A stretch of 64,000 bases of DNA from assembly GCA_014642895.1 (NCBI GenBank), contig BMJD01000004.1:62001-126000 (forward strand). Direction: 5' to 3'. The stretch is from Lentibacillus populi. GTDB lineage: Bacteria > Bacillota > Bacilli > Bacillales > Amphibacillaceae. Both the position numbers and the translations under genes were made by a program. A model generated the notes under the pieces. The model ran no database searches. It was not told the DNA's origin and saw only the letters and a program-made list of their open reading frames with translations. How positions within the stretch are numbered: the first letter of the stretch is position 1; every line of letters starts with the position of its first letter. Positions 36,806 to 46,402 of this stretch are shown here, in pieces.

Positions 36806-36843
36806 AACGCGCCCCACTAATAGACCTAGTTACTGGGCGCGTT
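36806..36843 (-). terminator. Terminator of lysA
   Basis: AACGCGCCC (36806-36814) pairs with GGGCGCGTT (36835-36843), ten bases after the lysA stop. The minus strand then runs into TTTAATTATTCTTTT. Confidence 0.75.
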
Positions 36844-36853
36844 ACTAGCGAAT

Positions 36854-38158
36854 TTATTCATAGGACAGGTCGTGCTTTACCACATCCTGATACGTTTCTC
36901 TGGCAACAACAAGCTTGTCTATGCCGTCTTCTGCAAAGATAACAGCCGGGTTGGGAAACCGGTTGTAATGATTGGCCATGGAATATCCATAGGCACCGGT
37001 TGAAAAGACAGCAAGAATATCACCATCATCAACATCTGGTACCGGTAAATCCCAAATTAACATATCACCGGATTCACAGCATTTCCCGGCAATCGACACT
37101 GTCTGTGTAGGCGGAAAATCTGCTTTATTTGCAATGACACCATCATATTTTGCTTGGTATAACGCAGGACGCAAATTATCAGTCAAACCGCCATCAACCG
37201 ATAGATACTGCCGGACTCCCGGAATTTGTTTCATGGCTCCAACCGTATATAATGTTATTCCCGCGTTCCCGGCGATGGAACGGCCTGGTTCAATCCAGAT
37301 CTCCGGTAAAGGAATGGATAACTTCGCAGCGTGCTGCTTGACAGCTTCCGCAAGTGCCTCAGCATATCTGCTTAATTGGATTGGATTATCTTCCTCTGTA
37401 TAACGAATCCCAAAACCGCCGCCAAGGTTTAACACTTCCGGTATATAGCCATACAGTTCGCGCCATTTTGCAATTTCGGCAAAAAGATGATCTGCTGCCA
37501 TCAAAAAACGATCCGTCTCAAATATTTGTGACCCAATATGGCAATGCAGCCCCTTCAACCGGATAAATGGATGATTATGCAGCAGTTGAAACGCCTTATA
37601 AGCTTGTCCGTTCCGTAAATTAAAACCAAATTTGGAATCCTCATTTCCCGTCATAATGTACTGATGTGTTTTCGATTCAATACCGGGCGTAACCCGCATT
37701 AAAACGTCCATTTGTTTGTCATGCTTTTTCAACAACGTATCCACAAGCGCTATATCATGAAAATTGTCAATTACAATACAGCCAATGTCATGTTCAATAG
37801 CCATGTTGACTTCATTCATACTTTTATTATTTCCATGCAAGTGAATGCGTTCTACCGGAAAATCGGCCTGTAATGCTGTATATAATTCCCCTTCAGAAAC
37901 AACATCCAGGCTTAAATTTTCCTGCTTCACTACCTGAAGCATCGCAATCGATGAAAAGGCTTTGCTAGCATAAGCAACCTGTGCTTTTATATCCAGCCGT
38001 TCAAATGTATTAACGAATGCCCGGCAATTTTTTCGAATCAATGAAACATCATAAACATATAAAGGTGTACCATATTTTTTTGCTAAATCTATTGTATTTA
38101 ATCCGCCGATCATTAAATGTCCCTGATCGACTGAAAATGGATGGTTATCGATTATCAT
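36854..38158 (-). CDS. lysA: Diaminopimelate decarboxylase LysA
   Basis: 434 residues, PLP-dependent, makes lysine from meso-diaminopimelate. Seen: the PLP lysine in QVAYASKAFSS, LHGNNKS, HCHIGSQIFE, NLGGGFGIRY, EPGRSIAGNAG, and CCESGDML near the end. No lysine riboswitch is visible upstream. It follows spoVAF after a terminator and a family B repeat, as the spoVA-lysA-ppiB order of Bacillus. Confidence 0.96.
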   Translation of the reverse strand: MIIDNHPFSVDQGHLMIGGLNTIDLAKKYGTPLYVYDVSLIRKNCRAFVNTFERLDIKAQVAYASKAFSSIAMLQVVKQENLSLDVVSEGELYTALQADFPVERIHLHGNNKSMNEVNMAIEHDIGCIVIDNFHDIALVDTLLKKHDKQMDVLMRVTPGIESKTHQYIMTGNEDSKFGFNLRNGQAYKAFQLLHNHPFIRLKGLHCHIGSQIFETDRFLMAADHLFAEIAKWRELYGYIPEVLNLGGGFGIRYTEEDNPIQLSRYAEALAEAVKQHAAKLSIPLPEIWIEPGRSIAGNAGITLYTVGAMKQIPGVRQYLSVDGGLTDNLRPALYQAKYDGVIANKADFPPTQTVSIAGKCCESGDMLIWDLPVPDVDDGDILAVFSTGAYGYSMANHYNRFPNPAVIFAEDGIDKLVVARETYQDVVKHDLSYE

Positions 38159-38193
38159 GTACTTCCCCTGCCCTACTGCTATATATTATTAAA

Positions 38194-38392
38194 AAGTATA
38201 AAAATTTAGGTCCGATATTGTTCGTGGCAAGGTGAGCCACGTCCAGCTCCAGCGCCCAGCGGCTAGTGGACTTCCTTCACCTCCGTACGATAAGTCAACA
38301 TCGGTTCGCTTCCAGCTCACCGTGTTTCCTTTATCTCCTTCGGCTCAGTCCACTCCATACGCCGCTAACCGGGCGCTTCCGCTTTTGTTCTT
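38194..38392 (-). repeat. Family B repeat, scaffold copy without hairpin module
   Basis: About 200 bases between lysA and spoVAF. It contains the shared blocks AAGTATAAAAAT, GCCACGTCCAGCTCCAGCGC, TAGTGGACTTCCTTCACCTC, ACGATAAGTCAACATCGG, CAGCTCACCGTGTTTCC and CGCCGCTAACCGGGCGCTTC. The sites where other copies carry hairpin modules are unoccupied here, so this is the simplest form. Confidence 0.8.
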
Positions 38393-38422
38393 AAAAAACT
38401 TTATCACAATAAAGCAAAAATG

Positions 38423-38450
38423 AAAAGGGGGAGATGTTTATTCCCCTTTT
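38423..38450 (-). terminator. Terminator of spoVA operon, overlapping spoVAF stop
   Basis: AAAAGGGG (38423-38430) pairs with CCCCTTTT (38443-38450). The 3' arm on the plus strand includes the last spoVAF codons, so the hairpin forms at the very end of the gene. Confidence 0.6.
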
Positions 38451-39934
38451 TTTACAGGATACAGGGGCTGCCGGTAAGTATTTCTTGGATGGACAATACT
38501 TGGACGGCTGTTATCGTATGGTACTGGAACACGGATCATTAGATTCTTTAATGCTTTTGCGTTAAATGGGATAAATGGCCAAAAGTAAGGTGTCCGCAGT
38601 GATTTTAAATTGACGATAAAGAGAATAAATACGGTAACCCCTATCGCCAAACCAATTAATCCGAAAATCGCCGTAAGCAATACTAAAAACAAACTAACCA
38701 TTTTATTTGCAACACTAAGCTCATAACTAGGTGTGACATAAGCACCAATTGCACTGACGGAAACGTACAATATTACTTCCGGGCTGAGCATTCCTACGTC
38801 AATTGCAATTTGCCCAATCAGTACCGCAGCAATTAAACCCATTGCTGTCGATAAGGGCGTCGGTGTATGGATCGCAGCCATTCGTAAAAATTCAACACCA
38901 ACAATACCGAGAATGATTTGCACGTAAATAGGAATATTCCCCTTTTCATTTGGCCCAATGTACGACAATGGATCTGGCAGTAAAGTTGGTTCCATGGCAA
39001 ATAACAGCCATAACGGCAAGAGAAAAATGGACAACAATACGGCAAGAAAGCGTATCAGTCGGATAAAGGTACCGACGGCAGGTCTTTGGCGATATTCTTC
39101 TGCATGTTGAAGATGGTGAAAAACAGTCGTCGGCAAGATAATCACACTTGGTGACGTATCGACAATAATTATTACATGACCTTCCAGTATATGATGGGCA
39201 GCAACATCTGGCCGTTCCGTATAGCGAACCATTGGATATGGATTCCATTTGCTTTTAATGATAAATTCTTCCAGTGTTTTATCAGCCATGGACATGCCGT
39301 CAATTTCTACTTCCCTAATTTTTTCCTTGATTAACTTTACTAATCCATCATCGACGACATCCTGTAAATAACTGATACAAATATCCATTTTTGAACGCTC
39401 GCCGACCTTCAGCATTTCATTGCGCAACCGTTCATCACGAATTCTTCGCCTCGTAAGGGAGGTATTTTCGATAACATTCTCTGTATAGCCATCCCTGGAA
39501 CCCCGCACAACATGCTCTGTATCCGGTTCTTCCGGAGTTCGTCCGGGGTAATGGCGTACATCGATGATAAAAGCCTCTTTTTCACCATCAACAAAAATGA
39601 CAATTAAACCGGAAAGCATTTGATCGACTACTTCATCCATTGATTTTGTGTGTGCAACCTGCTGATGTACCAATCTGTTTTCAACAATTTCCCGAACCTT
39701 TTTGCGATTTCCCTCATTATCATTAATTTGAACCAGGACTTTCATAATTTGAATGACGTTGGAGGAATCAACCAAACCGTTCACATAATAAAGCTGGATT
39801 TTGGTTTTCAATACTGTTATTTCCCGAAACCCAGCATCAAACGAGACACCAATTCCAATGTGTTTCTTCATGTAAGCTTCTGTATCCTTGATGTCAGGTG
39901 AAATCGGACTTTTGTTTTCTTTCGTTTCCGCCAT
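38438..39934 (-). CDS. spoVAF: Stage V sporulation protein AF (GerA-family germination protein)
   Basis: 498 residues: a large soluble N-terminal domain (about 1-270, with DQMLSGLIVIFVDGEKEA and ENTSLTRRRIRDERLR) and a C-terminal membrane domain of about five spans, the GerA A-subunit plan. SpoVAF associates with germinant receptors and the SpoVA dipicolinate channel. Its last codons overlap a terminator. GGAGTG lies rather far (about 12 bases) from the ATG at 39934. Confidence 0.93.
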   Translation of the reverse strand: MAETKENKSPISPDIKDTEAYMKKHIGIGVSFDAGFREITVLKTKIQLYYVNGLVDSSNVIQIMKVLVQINDNEGNRKKVREIVENRLVHQQVAHTKSMDEVVDQMLSGLIVIFVDGEKEAFIIDVRHYPGRTPEEPDTEHVVRGSRDGYTENVIENTSLTRRRIRDERLRNEMLKVGERSKMDICISYLQDVVDDGLVKLIKEKIREVEIDGMSMADKTLEEFIIKSKWNPYPMVRYTERPDVAAHHILEGHVIIIVDTSPSVIILPTTVFHHLQHAEEYRQRPAVGTFIRLIRFLAVLLSIFLLPLWLLFAMEPTLLPDPLSYIGPNEKGNIPIYVQIILGIVGVEFLRMAAIHTPTPLSTAMGLIAAVLIGQIAIDVGMLSPEVILYVSVSAIGAYVTPSYELSVANKMVSLFLVLLTAIFGLIGLAIGVTVFILFIVNLKSLRTPYFWPFIPFNAKALKNLMIRVPVPYDNSRPSIVHPRNTYRQPLYPVKKGE

Positions 39935-39963
39935 TGTCTATTAACACTCCATTCGATTGTTCC

Positions 39964-40392
39964 TTACTTGACAAAAATCAGCCATTGAAACAGGGAACCG
40001 GCAATTTTCCCGAACACGATAGCCATAAGCAATCCAAATAAGTATCGTTCCATCCCTATCCGCTTGGAGATAATTGGAAAAACATTCAGTACTTCCGTTA
40101 AGGCTGCTGCTAACATACCATTGAAAATACCATGGAATCCGCCCCAGATAATGAACAAAACATGGGGTTGATTCCATGTTACATTTGTAAAAGAAATATA
40201 CGTTCCAAATAAAAGTCCTGCTATCACACATACACCATAAACCCGAGTCAGGCCATCTGTTTTACTCAACTGAATCAGCCTGGGAATAATACCCAAAACA
40301 GTTAAAAACGCAACAAATCCACCTCCAACAGCAAGACCACCCGCAAATCCAATAATTATTTCGACGATAATATGGAAACTATGATTTATCAT
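39964..40392 (-). CDS. spoVAB: Stage V sporulation protein AB
   Basis: 142 residues, four to five membrane spans. The block GLAVGGGFVAFLTVLGIIPR is typical of SpoVAB, and length agrees with the 141 of Bacillus. It is part of the SpoVA system for dipicolinic acid movement into and out of the spore core. Its start lies 14 bases inside the spoVAA 3' end. In Bacillus the next genes would be spoVAC, AD and AE; here spoVAF follows after 29 bases. Confidence 0.9.
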   Translation of the reverse strand: MINHSFHIIVEIIIGFAGGLAVGGGFVAFLTVLGIIPRLIQLSKTDGLTRVYGVCVIAGLLFGTYISFTNVTWNQPHVLFIIWGGFHGIFNGMLAAALTEVLNVFPIISKRIGMERYLFGLLMAIVFGKIAGSLFQWLIFVK

Positions 40393-40987
40393 TTAATTCA
40401 TTTTCATAATGAATGACATATTGGTTAAGATCCTGCTGATAATTAAAAATTTCAATTTCAAGTGGACTTGGCTCTTCGTTAAACCGTTTTTTAAACCAAT
40501 GATTGAAAAACAGCAGCATGCCGATTCCCAAACCAAATGAATATGGTATTTGAATCCATAGCGGGTACTTATTATGCTCACCAGTTAAGATATAATGCAA
40601 TTTTTGCTGTACCTCCTGCATACTCACATCATAATGAAAGTTCATGATGGTCATCGCTGCTCCAATGAATAATAACACCCACACAAATGCTGCAAGCAAA
40701 ATCGATGGTGATTTTTTTCTTTCCACAATCCGGATAATCGTCTGGGCCGGACCAACAAGCTGAAATTCTAACCCCGGAAATAATTTTCGTAAGTGATCAA
40801 TGATAATAAAGCTATCAATAATAACGATATTCCGGTCTTTTTTAGTAATGCGGTACAGGACAGTCTCTTCCATTTCCTGTTTATGTTCTGAAGATGTTGA
40901 TAAATAGGCAATATCTTGCAGATGAATTGTTTGGAGTTCGGTTATCTCAATACTTTTCTTCATTCGGATATAAACGATGTCAGTCAT
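40379..40987 (-). CDS. spoVAA: Stage V sporulation protein AA
   Basis: 202 residues, near the 206 of Bacillus: a soluble N-terminal domain (about 1-90, MTDIVYIRMKKSIEI) followed by two membrane spans (about 95-115 and 145-165). The first gene of the spoVA operon; SpoVAA is a cytosolic/membrane component of the dipicolinate channel system. The ATG at 40987 follows GGGGTGAT. Confidence 0.9.
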   Translation of the reverse strand: MTDIVYIRMKKSIEITELQTIHLQDIAYLSTSSEHKQEMEETVLYRITKKDRNIVIIDSFIIIDHLRKLFPGLEFQLVGPAQTIIRIVERKKSPSILLAAFVWVLLFIGAAMTIMNFHYDVSMQEVQQKLHYILTGEHNKYPLWIQIPYSFGLGIGMLLFFNHWFKKRFNEEPSPLEIEIFNYQQDLNQYVIHYENELNDKS

Positions 40988-41040
40988 ACATATCACCCCA
41001 TGCATGTAGTATTCGTTAAAAATGTTATTTTATAAGCAAA

Positions 41041-41073
41041 AAAGCAAAACACCTCATGCTGGTGTTTTGCTTT
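41041..41073 (-). terminator. Terminator of the spoIIA operon
   Basis: A 13-bp stem, AAAGCAAAACACC with GGTGTTTTGCTTT (41041-41053 and 41061-41073), three bases after the sigF stop; T-rich sequence follows on the minus strand. Confidence 0.85.
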
Positions 41074-41076
41074 TGG

Positions 41077-41829
41077 CTATCCCATTATATCTTTCATGTC
41101 ATGTAATATTTTTTTCTCTAACCGCGATACCTGGACTTGTGAGATTCCTAATCTTTCTGCGACCTCGGACTGGGTTTTGTCCTTATAATACCGCAAATAA
41201 ACAATTAGCCGCTCCCGTTCATTTAACCCCCTAATGGCTTCCTGCAATGAAATTTTATCAAACCATCTTGTATCCGGATCAGCAATCTGGTCCAATAAGG
41301 TGATGGGATCCCCATCATTTTCAAACACCGTTTCATGAATGGAATGCGGTGATTTCGCAGCTTCTTCGGCATGTACCACATCCTCAGGTGAAATGTTTAG
41401 TTCATCCGCTATTTCGTGAATCGTTGGCGACCTTCCCAGCCTTTTCGTTAATTCATCTTTTTTCCGGCGAATTTTATTTCCTATTTCCTTTAATGAACGG
41501 CTTACCTTAATACTTCCATCATCCCTGATAAACCGTTGTATTTCCCCAATAATCATGGGAACTGCATAAGTGGAAAACCGGACATCGTAGGCCAGATCAA
41601 ACTTGTCGATTGACTTAATCAAGCCGATACAGCCAATTTGAAATAAATCATCTGGATCATAGCCACGGTTGATAAAGCGCTGAACTACGGACCAGACAAG
41701 TCGTATATTTTTCTCAACGAGTAAATCTCTAGCATCTTTATCGCCTTGCTGACTTTTATAAATATACTCTTTTACTTGTTCATCGGTTAAAGGATCTTTA
41801 CGATTTAAATGCTTTACATTTACATCCAT
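41077..41829 (-). CDS. sigF: Forespore sigma factor SigF
   Basis: 250 residues: sigma region 2 (NIRLVWSVVQRFINRGYDPD, then LFQIGCIGLIKSIDKFD), region 3 (about 115-165, LGRSPTIHEIADELNISPED) and region 4 (GLNERERLIVYLRYYKDKTQ, then QVQVSRLEKKIL). The first forespore-specific sigma factor. It is held by SpoIIAB until SpoIIAA frees it. The ATG at 41829 follows GGAG at 8 bases. Last gene of spoIIA, then terminator. Confidence 0.97.
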   Translation of the reverse strand: MDVNVKHLNRKDPLTDEQVKEYIYKSQQGDKDARDLLVEKNIRLVWSVVQRFINRGYDPDDLFQIGCIGLIKSIDKFDLAYDVRFSTYAVPMIIGEIQRFIRDDGSIKVSRSLKEIGNKIRRKKDELTKRLGRSPTIHEIADELNISPEDVVHAEEAAKSPHSIHETVFENDGDPITLLDQIADPDTRWFDKISLQEAIRGLNERERLIVYLRYYKDKTQSEVAERLGISQVQVSRLEKKILHDMKDIMG

Positions 41830-41841
41830 GGGCAAGTCTCC

Positions 41842-42282
41842 CTACTTGCTTACCGTTCTGTTTTTCGTTAACTGTTTTGTCATCTGTACGGTTGTTCCTG
41901 CACCTGGTTCCGAGATAACTTTAACCGAATCCATAAAATTCTCAATAATCGTAAAACCCATTCCAGATCGTTCCAATTCCGGTTTTGATGTAAACAATGG
42001 CTGTCTTGCCTCTTCGACATCGCCGATTCCGATACCATCATCTTTAATGGTTAGTTCAAGCTCATCATCCCTTAATGCACATGTAATAGAAACTTTATGA
42101 TCCGGTTCATTGTTGTACCCATGAATGATGGCGTTCGTTACCGCTTCCGATACAACTGTTTTAATTTCCGTCAATTCATCCATCGTCGGATCCATTTGCG
42201 TGACAAATGCTGCCACGGTGACACGGGCAAACGACTCATTTTCACTGACACTGGAAAATTCTACAACCATTTCATTATTCAT
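41842..42282 (-). CDS. spoIIAB: Anti-sigma F factor and serine kinase SpoIIAB
   Basis: 146 residues, GHKL-ATPase fold: [19 protein letters not shown] (N-box), [19 protein letters not shown] (G1 region) and [14 protein letters not shown] (G2). It binds SigF and phosphorylates SpoIIAA on serine. Start overlaps the spoIIAA stop by four bases (ATGA). Confidence 0.97.
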   Translation of the reverse strand: MNNEMVVEFSSVSENESFARVTVAAFVTQMDPTMDELTEIKTVVSEAVTNAIIHGYNNEPDHKVSITCALRDDELELTIKDDGIGIGDVEEARQPLFTSKPELERSGMGFTIIENFMDSVKVISEPGAGTTVQMTKQLTKNRTVSK

Positions 42283-42632
42283 GAAGCCACCCCTAACGTA
42301 ACTAACGCATATTGTTCGTTCTCCTCCAGCCGGACAATTTTGAAAATGCCGGACATTTCAAATAAACGATTAACTGCTGGCGAAACGGAACATATGACCA
42401 TTTCTCCACCTAGCTGCAGCACTTCTTTATATCGTCCTAATATCACCCCAAGTCCCGAGCTATCCATAAATGAAACAGATTCCAAATTAAGAACAACATG
42501 CTTTACAGCGTTTTTATACATCATGTCCTTCCATTCGTTACGCAGGTTCTCCGTTTCGTGGTGATCGAGTTCACCGGACAAACGAACAATTAAAACATCT
42601 TCTTTCACATCAAACATTGTCTCAAGCCCCAT
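42279..42632 (-). CDS. spoIIAA: Anti-anti-sigma factor SpoIIAA
   Basis: 117 residues, the family length, STAS domain with the phosphorylated serine in [18 protein letters not shown]. Unphosphorylated SpoIIAA displaces SigF from SpoIIAB. AGGAGGAGA precedes the ATG at 42632. A SigH-type promoter is visible upstream. Confidence 0.97.
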   Translation of the reverse strand: MGLETMFDVKEDVLIVRLSGELDHHETENLRNEWKDMMYKNAVKHVVLNLESVSFMDSSGLGVILGRYKEVLQLGGEMVICSVSPAVNRLFEMSGIFKIVRLEENEQYALVTLGVAS

Positions 42633-42669
42633 TTTATGTCTCCTCCTCACAATACGTTGTACCTTTTCA

Positions 42670-42697
42670 TTTCCATATAAAGCGGGTCAATTCCTGC
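42670..42697 (-). promoter_or_regulatory. Candidate SigH promoter of spoIIAA-AB-sigF
   Basis: On the minus strand GCAGGAATT (fits the SigH -35 RNAGGAWWW), 12 bases, then ATGGAAA (close to the -10 RNNGAAT, one mismatch). It lies 38 bases before spoIIAA, where Bacillus subtilis has its SigH/Spo0A-driven spoIIA promoter. Confidence 0.6.
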
Positions 42698-42795
42698 ACG
42701 TTGACAAAAGAAGAAGAAATTCGACCAAAATAGTGCAAAAGCGTAAGGAGTCTTTCCCTTGATCTTCAGTTTTTGCCCTCATTTCTCCCCGAACG

Positions 42796-43980
42796 TTAAC
42801 GGCTTTTTGCCATTTCACCAATGGAACGTTTAAATAACGTTAAAAACGATGCAGGCTCCACATCTTTTCCAATCGTTAATGGCGTTTCGGACAACACTTT
42901 ATTCCCGTTTTTGACAACTAATGTCCCCACATGATCCCCTTTTTTCAATGGCAAAGTAAAATTACTTTTCAGTTTAACAACAGTTTTAATATCTTTTGGT
43001 TCTTGGCCTTTTTTGTGAAGGGTACTAATTGATTCCGACGCAACAACGTCTATCTTCTCATCCTCAGCTTTTAATAAATTTAATGTTGTAATTGGCTGCC
43101 CTTTTTCAAATAATTTCTTTGTTCCAAACTGATTAAAGGCATAATCTAGCATCTGGGTAACGGTTGCATTACGTTCTTTTGTTGTTTTTGCCCCCATAAC
43201 GACAGCAATGACGCGCATATTTTCTTTCTCGGCAGTCGCTGTCAAGCAATATTTCGCCTCATTTGTATAACCAGTTTTGAGTCCATCAACACCAGGGTAA
43301 AACTTCACCAGTTTATTGGTATTGACTAACCAGAACTCATCCTCTGTTCCTTTTCGTAAATAATCCTCATAGATTGATGTGTAATCCGTGATCTTTTCGT
43401 ATTTTAATAGTTCTTTTGCCATTACCGCCATATCATAGGCAGTACTGTAATGATCCTCTGCCGGAAGTCCGGTGCAATTTTGAAAATGTGTATTTTTTAA
43501 ACCTAATTCTTTTACTTTTTTATTCATCTTTTTGACAAATGCTTCTTCACTGCCGGCTAATCGCTCAGCCATTGCCACACTCGCATCGTTTCCCGACGCA
43601 ATGGAAATACCCTTTAATAGATCATTGACGGTCATTTCCTCACCAGCTTCCAAGAATAATTGAGATCCTCCCATGGATGCTGCTCGTTCACTTATTTGAA
43701 TTTTTTCATCGAGCTTTACGTTTCCTTTGTCCAGCTCCTCCATAATTAATAATAGGGTCATAATTTTTGTCATACTTGCAGGCGGAAGCTTTTCGTTTGC
43801 ATTTTTATCGAATAGCATTTTTCCCGTGTCACGTTCCATTAGTATTGCTGACTTTGCATCAGGTGCAAGGTTTGGAGTTTGATCCGCTTCAGCAGCATCC
43901 TTCTCCTCGGCAAATACAGGTACCGTCGTGGCGCATAGTAATGAAAGAACCATACTAACTAGTAAAACATATTTTTTCAT
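42796..43980 (-). CDS. dacF: D-alanyl-D-alanine carboxypeptidase DacF
   Basis: 394 residues with a signal peptide (about 1-24), a DD-carboxypeptidase domain (SMTK, SGN in IASGNDASVAMAER, KTG in DGLKTGYTNEAKY) and a C-terminal beta domain and amphipathic membrane anchor (FLTLFKRSIGEMAK). DacF is forespore-made and trims germ-cell-wall or cortex peptides together with DacB. It heads the spoIIA region, as in Bacillus. GGAGGTAAGG precedes the ATG at 43980. Confidence 0.95.
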   Translation of the reverse strand: MKKYVLLVSMVLSLLCATTVPVFAEEKDAAEADQTPNLAPDAKSAILMERDTGKMLFDKNANEKLPPASMTKIMTLLLIMEELDKGNVKLDEKIQISERAASMGGSQLFLEAGEEMTVNDLLKGISIASGNDASVAMAERLAGSEEAFVKKMNKKVKELGLKNTHFQNCTGLPAEDHYSTAYDMAVMAKELLKYEKITDYTSIYEDYLRKGTEDEFWLVNTNKLVKFYPGVDGLKTGYTNEAKYCLTATAEKENMRVIAVVMGAKTTKERNATVTQMLDYAFNQFGTKKLFEKGQPITTLNLLKAEDEKIDVVASESISTLHKKGQEPKDIKTVVKLKSNFTLPLKKGDHVGTLVVKNGNKVLSETPLTIGKDVEPASFLTLFKRSIGEMAKSR

Positions 43981-44044
43981 AACCTTACCTCCAAGAGTCA
44001 ATATAACTCTAGGATTGCCATGAATATAATTTTTTATAACTTAA

Positions 44045-44073
44045 AAAAGCACACATAATTAATGTGTGCTTTT
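44045..44073 (-). terminator. Terminator between pdp and dacF
   Basis: A perfect 12-bp stem, AAAAGCACACAT with ATGTGTGCTTTT, loop of five. It can stop transcription of the deoB-punA-pdp operon; a weak family B-like end (44145-44165) lies between it and the pdp stop. Confidence 0.8.
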
Positions 44074-44170
44074 ATCTGCTAGGAAATTCAATTTTTAATG
44101 AATTGCGAATAACAGTGCTAATTGGCTATGTCCAAATCTGGTTCAACCGCAGGTGTGCTTCCGCCTGTGT

Positions 44171-45481
44171 TTATCGTTGTTTTGTAACAACATCATGAAT
44201 TAAAGATGGTGCAGAAACATGCTCATCGGAAATAGCGATACTAGCATATAATTTTTCTTTAACATCCTCAATTGAATCCTGATTCGTATGGATGGTTAAC
44301 AGCGATTCCCCTTCTTTGACAGGATCACCAACCTTTTTATTTAAAACAATTCCGACAGCTAAATCAATAACTGATTCTTTTGTCGCACGGCCAGCCCCAA
44401 GCATCATGGCAGCCGTACCGACATCATCGGCGACAATGTGTTGAATGGTTCCGGATTTTTTGGCCGACAATTCGATTTTGTTGGTGGCTTGCGGAAGCAA
44501 ATCTGGATTATCGGCAACCGATGCATCACCACCCTGTGACGCTAGAAAAATTTTAAATTGCTCCAATGCTTTGCCGTTTTCGATATTTGCTTTCAATTTT
44601 GCTTTTGCCTCGTCCAGACTGCCTGCTTTGTTAGCTAAAACAACCATCTGGCTGCCTAAGGTTAAGCACAGCTCGGTTAAGTCCTCCGGCCCGTTCCCTT
44701 TTAATGTATCGATTGCTTCTTTTACCTCAAGTGCATTGCCAATTGCCTTACCAAGCGGCTGGCTCATATCCGAAATCACCGCCATTGTTTTTCTGCCGAC
44801 GTGATTACCGATGGAAACCATTGCATGTGCCAGCTCCCGAGCATCATCGAGATTTTTCATGAATGCACCTGCTCCAGTCTTGACATCAAGCACAATCGCA
44901 TCAGCTCCGGAGGCAATCTTTTTACTCATAATCGAACTTGCGATTAGTGGAATTGAATTTACGGTAGCTGTAACGTCCCGCAGACTATAAAGTTTTTTAT
45001 CAGCAGGTGTTAAATTGCCTGTCTGACCAATAACCGCAACTTTATTTTTATTTACCAAATTAATAAATTCATCGCCCGTTATTTCAACGTGAAATCCGGG
45101 AACAGCTTCCAATTTATCAATTGTGCCCCCGGTGTGGCCTAAACCTCTGCCACTCATTTTTGCGACAGGCACGCCTAGTGACGCTACAAGAGGTGCCAAA
45201 ATTAATGTTGTCGTATCCCCAACACCACCTGTCGAATGTTTATCAACCTTTATACCGGAAATGGCTGACAGATCTATTTTGTCACCGGAATCGACCATTG
45301 CTGAGGTTAAAATAGCCCGTTCTGCTTTCGTCATATCCTGAAAATAAATGGCCATCAATAATGCACTAACTTGATAATCAGGGATTTCCCCATTCGTATA
45401 TCCATTAACGAAAAAATGTATTTCCTGTTCGGTCAGTTCTCCTCCATCCCGTTTTTTCTCTATAATGTCAAACATTCTCAT
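44171..45481 (-). CDS. pdp: Pyrimidine-nucleoside phosphorylase
   Basis: 436 residues. Phosphorolyses uridine, thymidine and deoxyuridine. The family signature is [19 protein letters not shown]; phosphate binding is at [13 protein letters not shown], and the C-terminal domain is at about 340-430. GGTGAT precedes the ATG at 45481, which overlaps the punA stop by four bases. Third gene of deoB-punA-pdp. Confidence 0.96.
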   Translation of the reverse strand: MRMFDIIEKKRDGGELTEQEIHFFVNGYTNGEIPDYQVSALLMAIYFQDMTKAERAILTSAMVDSGDKIDLSAISGIKVDKHSTGGVGDTTTLILAPLVASLGVPVAKMSGRGLGHTGGTIDKLEAVPGFHVEITGDEFINLVNKNKVAVIGQTGNLTPADKKLYSLRDVTATVNSIPLIASSIMSKKIASGADAIVLDVKTGAGAFMKNLDDARELAHAMVSIGNHVGRKTMAVISDMSQPLGKAIGNALEVKEAIDTLKGNGPEDLTELCLTLGSQMVVLANKAGSLDEAKAKLKANIENGKALEQFKIFLASQGGDASVADNPDLLPQATNKIELSAKKSGTIQHIVADDVGTAAMMLGAGRATKESVIDLAVGIVLNKKVGDPVKEGESLLTIHTNQDSIEDVKEKLYASIAISDEHVSAPSLIHDVVTKQR

Positions 45482-46317
45482 TTCATATCACCTTTTTCTG
45501 TTGGTAATGTACGGACAATTTCCTGTACAAATTGTAAAAAGTTTTCCCGAACCTTTTCCGTTGTTTCGATTACTTCTTGATGGGTTAATGGCTGATCCAA
45601 GATCCCTGCTGCCATGTTGGAAATACAAGAAATTCCCAACACACGTAAATCTGCATGACCGGCAACAATTACCTCTGGAACGGTTGACATACCGACAGCG
45701 TCACCACCCCATCTCCGTAGCATCTTAATTTCTGCCGGTGTTTCATACGCAGGACCGGTATTACCAACGTATACCCCTTTTTGAATACCGACAGCTAATT
45801 TTTTCGCACAAGCTTCCGCGTGCTTGATGTATGCCTTATCATACACTTGCGACATATCGGGGAACCGTGCTCCAATAGCCTCATCGTTTGGACCGATGAG
45901 CGGATTTGTCCCCATATTATTGATATGATCGGTTATTAACATCAGATCGCCAGGAGCAAAGCTTTCATTTATCCCTCCAGCCGCGTTTGTCACCACAAGT
46001 GAGGTAATACCGATTTCTTTCATAACCCGTACTGGAAACGTTACCTGTTTCATGGAATAACCTTCATAAAAATGAAACCGTCCTTGCATGGCAATAACTT
46101 GTTTACCTTCCAAAACTCCCGCCACAAGCTGTCCTTTATGGCCTGAAACCGTTGATACAGGAAAATGCGGGATTTCGCTATACGGAATAACAACCTGATT
46201 TTCTATTTTATCTGCTAGTACGCCTAAACCAGAGCCTAAAATCAAACCGATCGATGGTTCAGCTGTTAATTTTTCCAGGATAAACGTGCTTGCTTCGTTG
46301 ATTTCTACCTGATTCAT
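45478..46317 (-). CDS. punA: Purine nucleoside phosphorylase (PNP-I)
   Basis: 279 residues, trimeric PNP family ([49 protein letters not shown], then [12 protein letters not shown]). Splits inosine and guanosine into base and ribose-1-phosphate. The ATG at 46317 follows GAGGAAG at 7 bases; a longer frame to 46380 lacks such a site. Named punA or pupG in Bacillus. Confidence 0.95.
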   Translation of the reverse strand: MNQVEINEASTFILEKLTAEPSIGLILGSGLGVLADKIENQVVIPYSEIPHFPVSTVSGHKGQLVAGVLEGKQVIAMQGRFHFYEGYSMKQVTFPVRVMKEIGITSLVVTNAAGGINESFAPGDLMLITDHINNMGTNPLIGPNDEAIGARFPDMSQVYDKAYIKHAEACAKKLAVGIQKGVYVGNTGPAYETPAEIKMLRRWGGDAVGMSTVPEVIVAGHADLRVLGISCISNMAAGILDQPLTHQEVIETTEKVRENFLQFVQEIVRTLPTEKGDMK

Positions 46318-46358
46318 GTAGATACTTCCTCTCCTAAAAATTGTCGTTATGTATGGTT

Positions 46359-46389
46359 CGGAAACCGCCATTTCATACACTGGTTTCCG
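46359..46389 (-). other. Inter-cistronic hairpin between deoB and punA
   Basis: CGGAAACC and GGTTTCCG form an 8-bp stem with a 15-base loop in the 85-base gap. No T-run follows, so it may be an RNA-processing or stability element, not a terminator. Confidence 0.4.
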
Positions 46390-46402
46390 AGGTGTACCTG
46401 CT

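Noticed and set aside
36781-38158. Lysine riboswitch for lysA
   Set aside because: The sequence upstream of lysA is a family B repeat and the spoVA terminator; no L-box core is seen.
44140-44170. Family B end fused to the pdp 3' end as at ypdA
   Set aside because: The match (AACCGCAGGTGTGCTTCCGCC) is too degenerate to be sure, and the pdp C-terminus looks normal.
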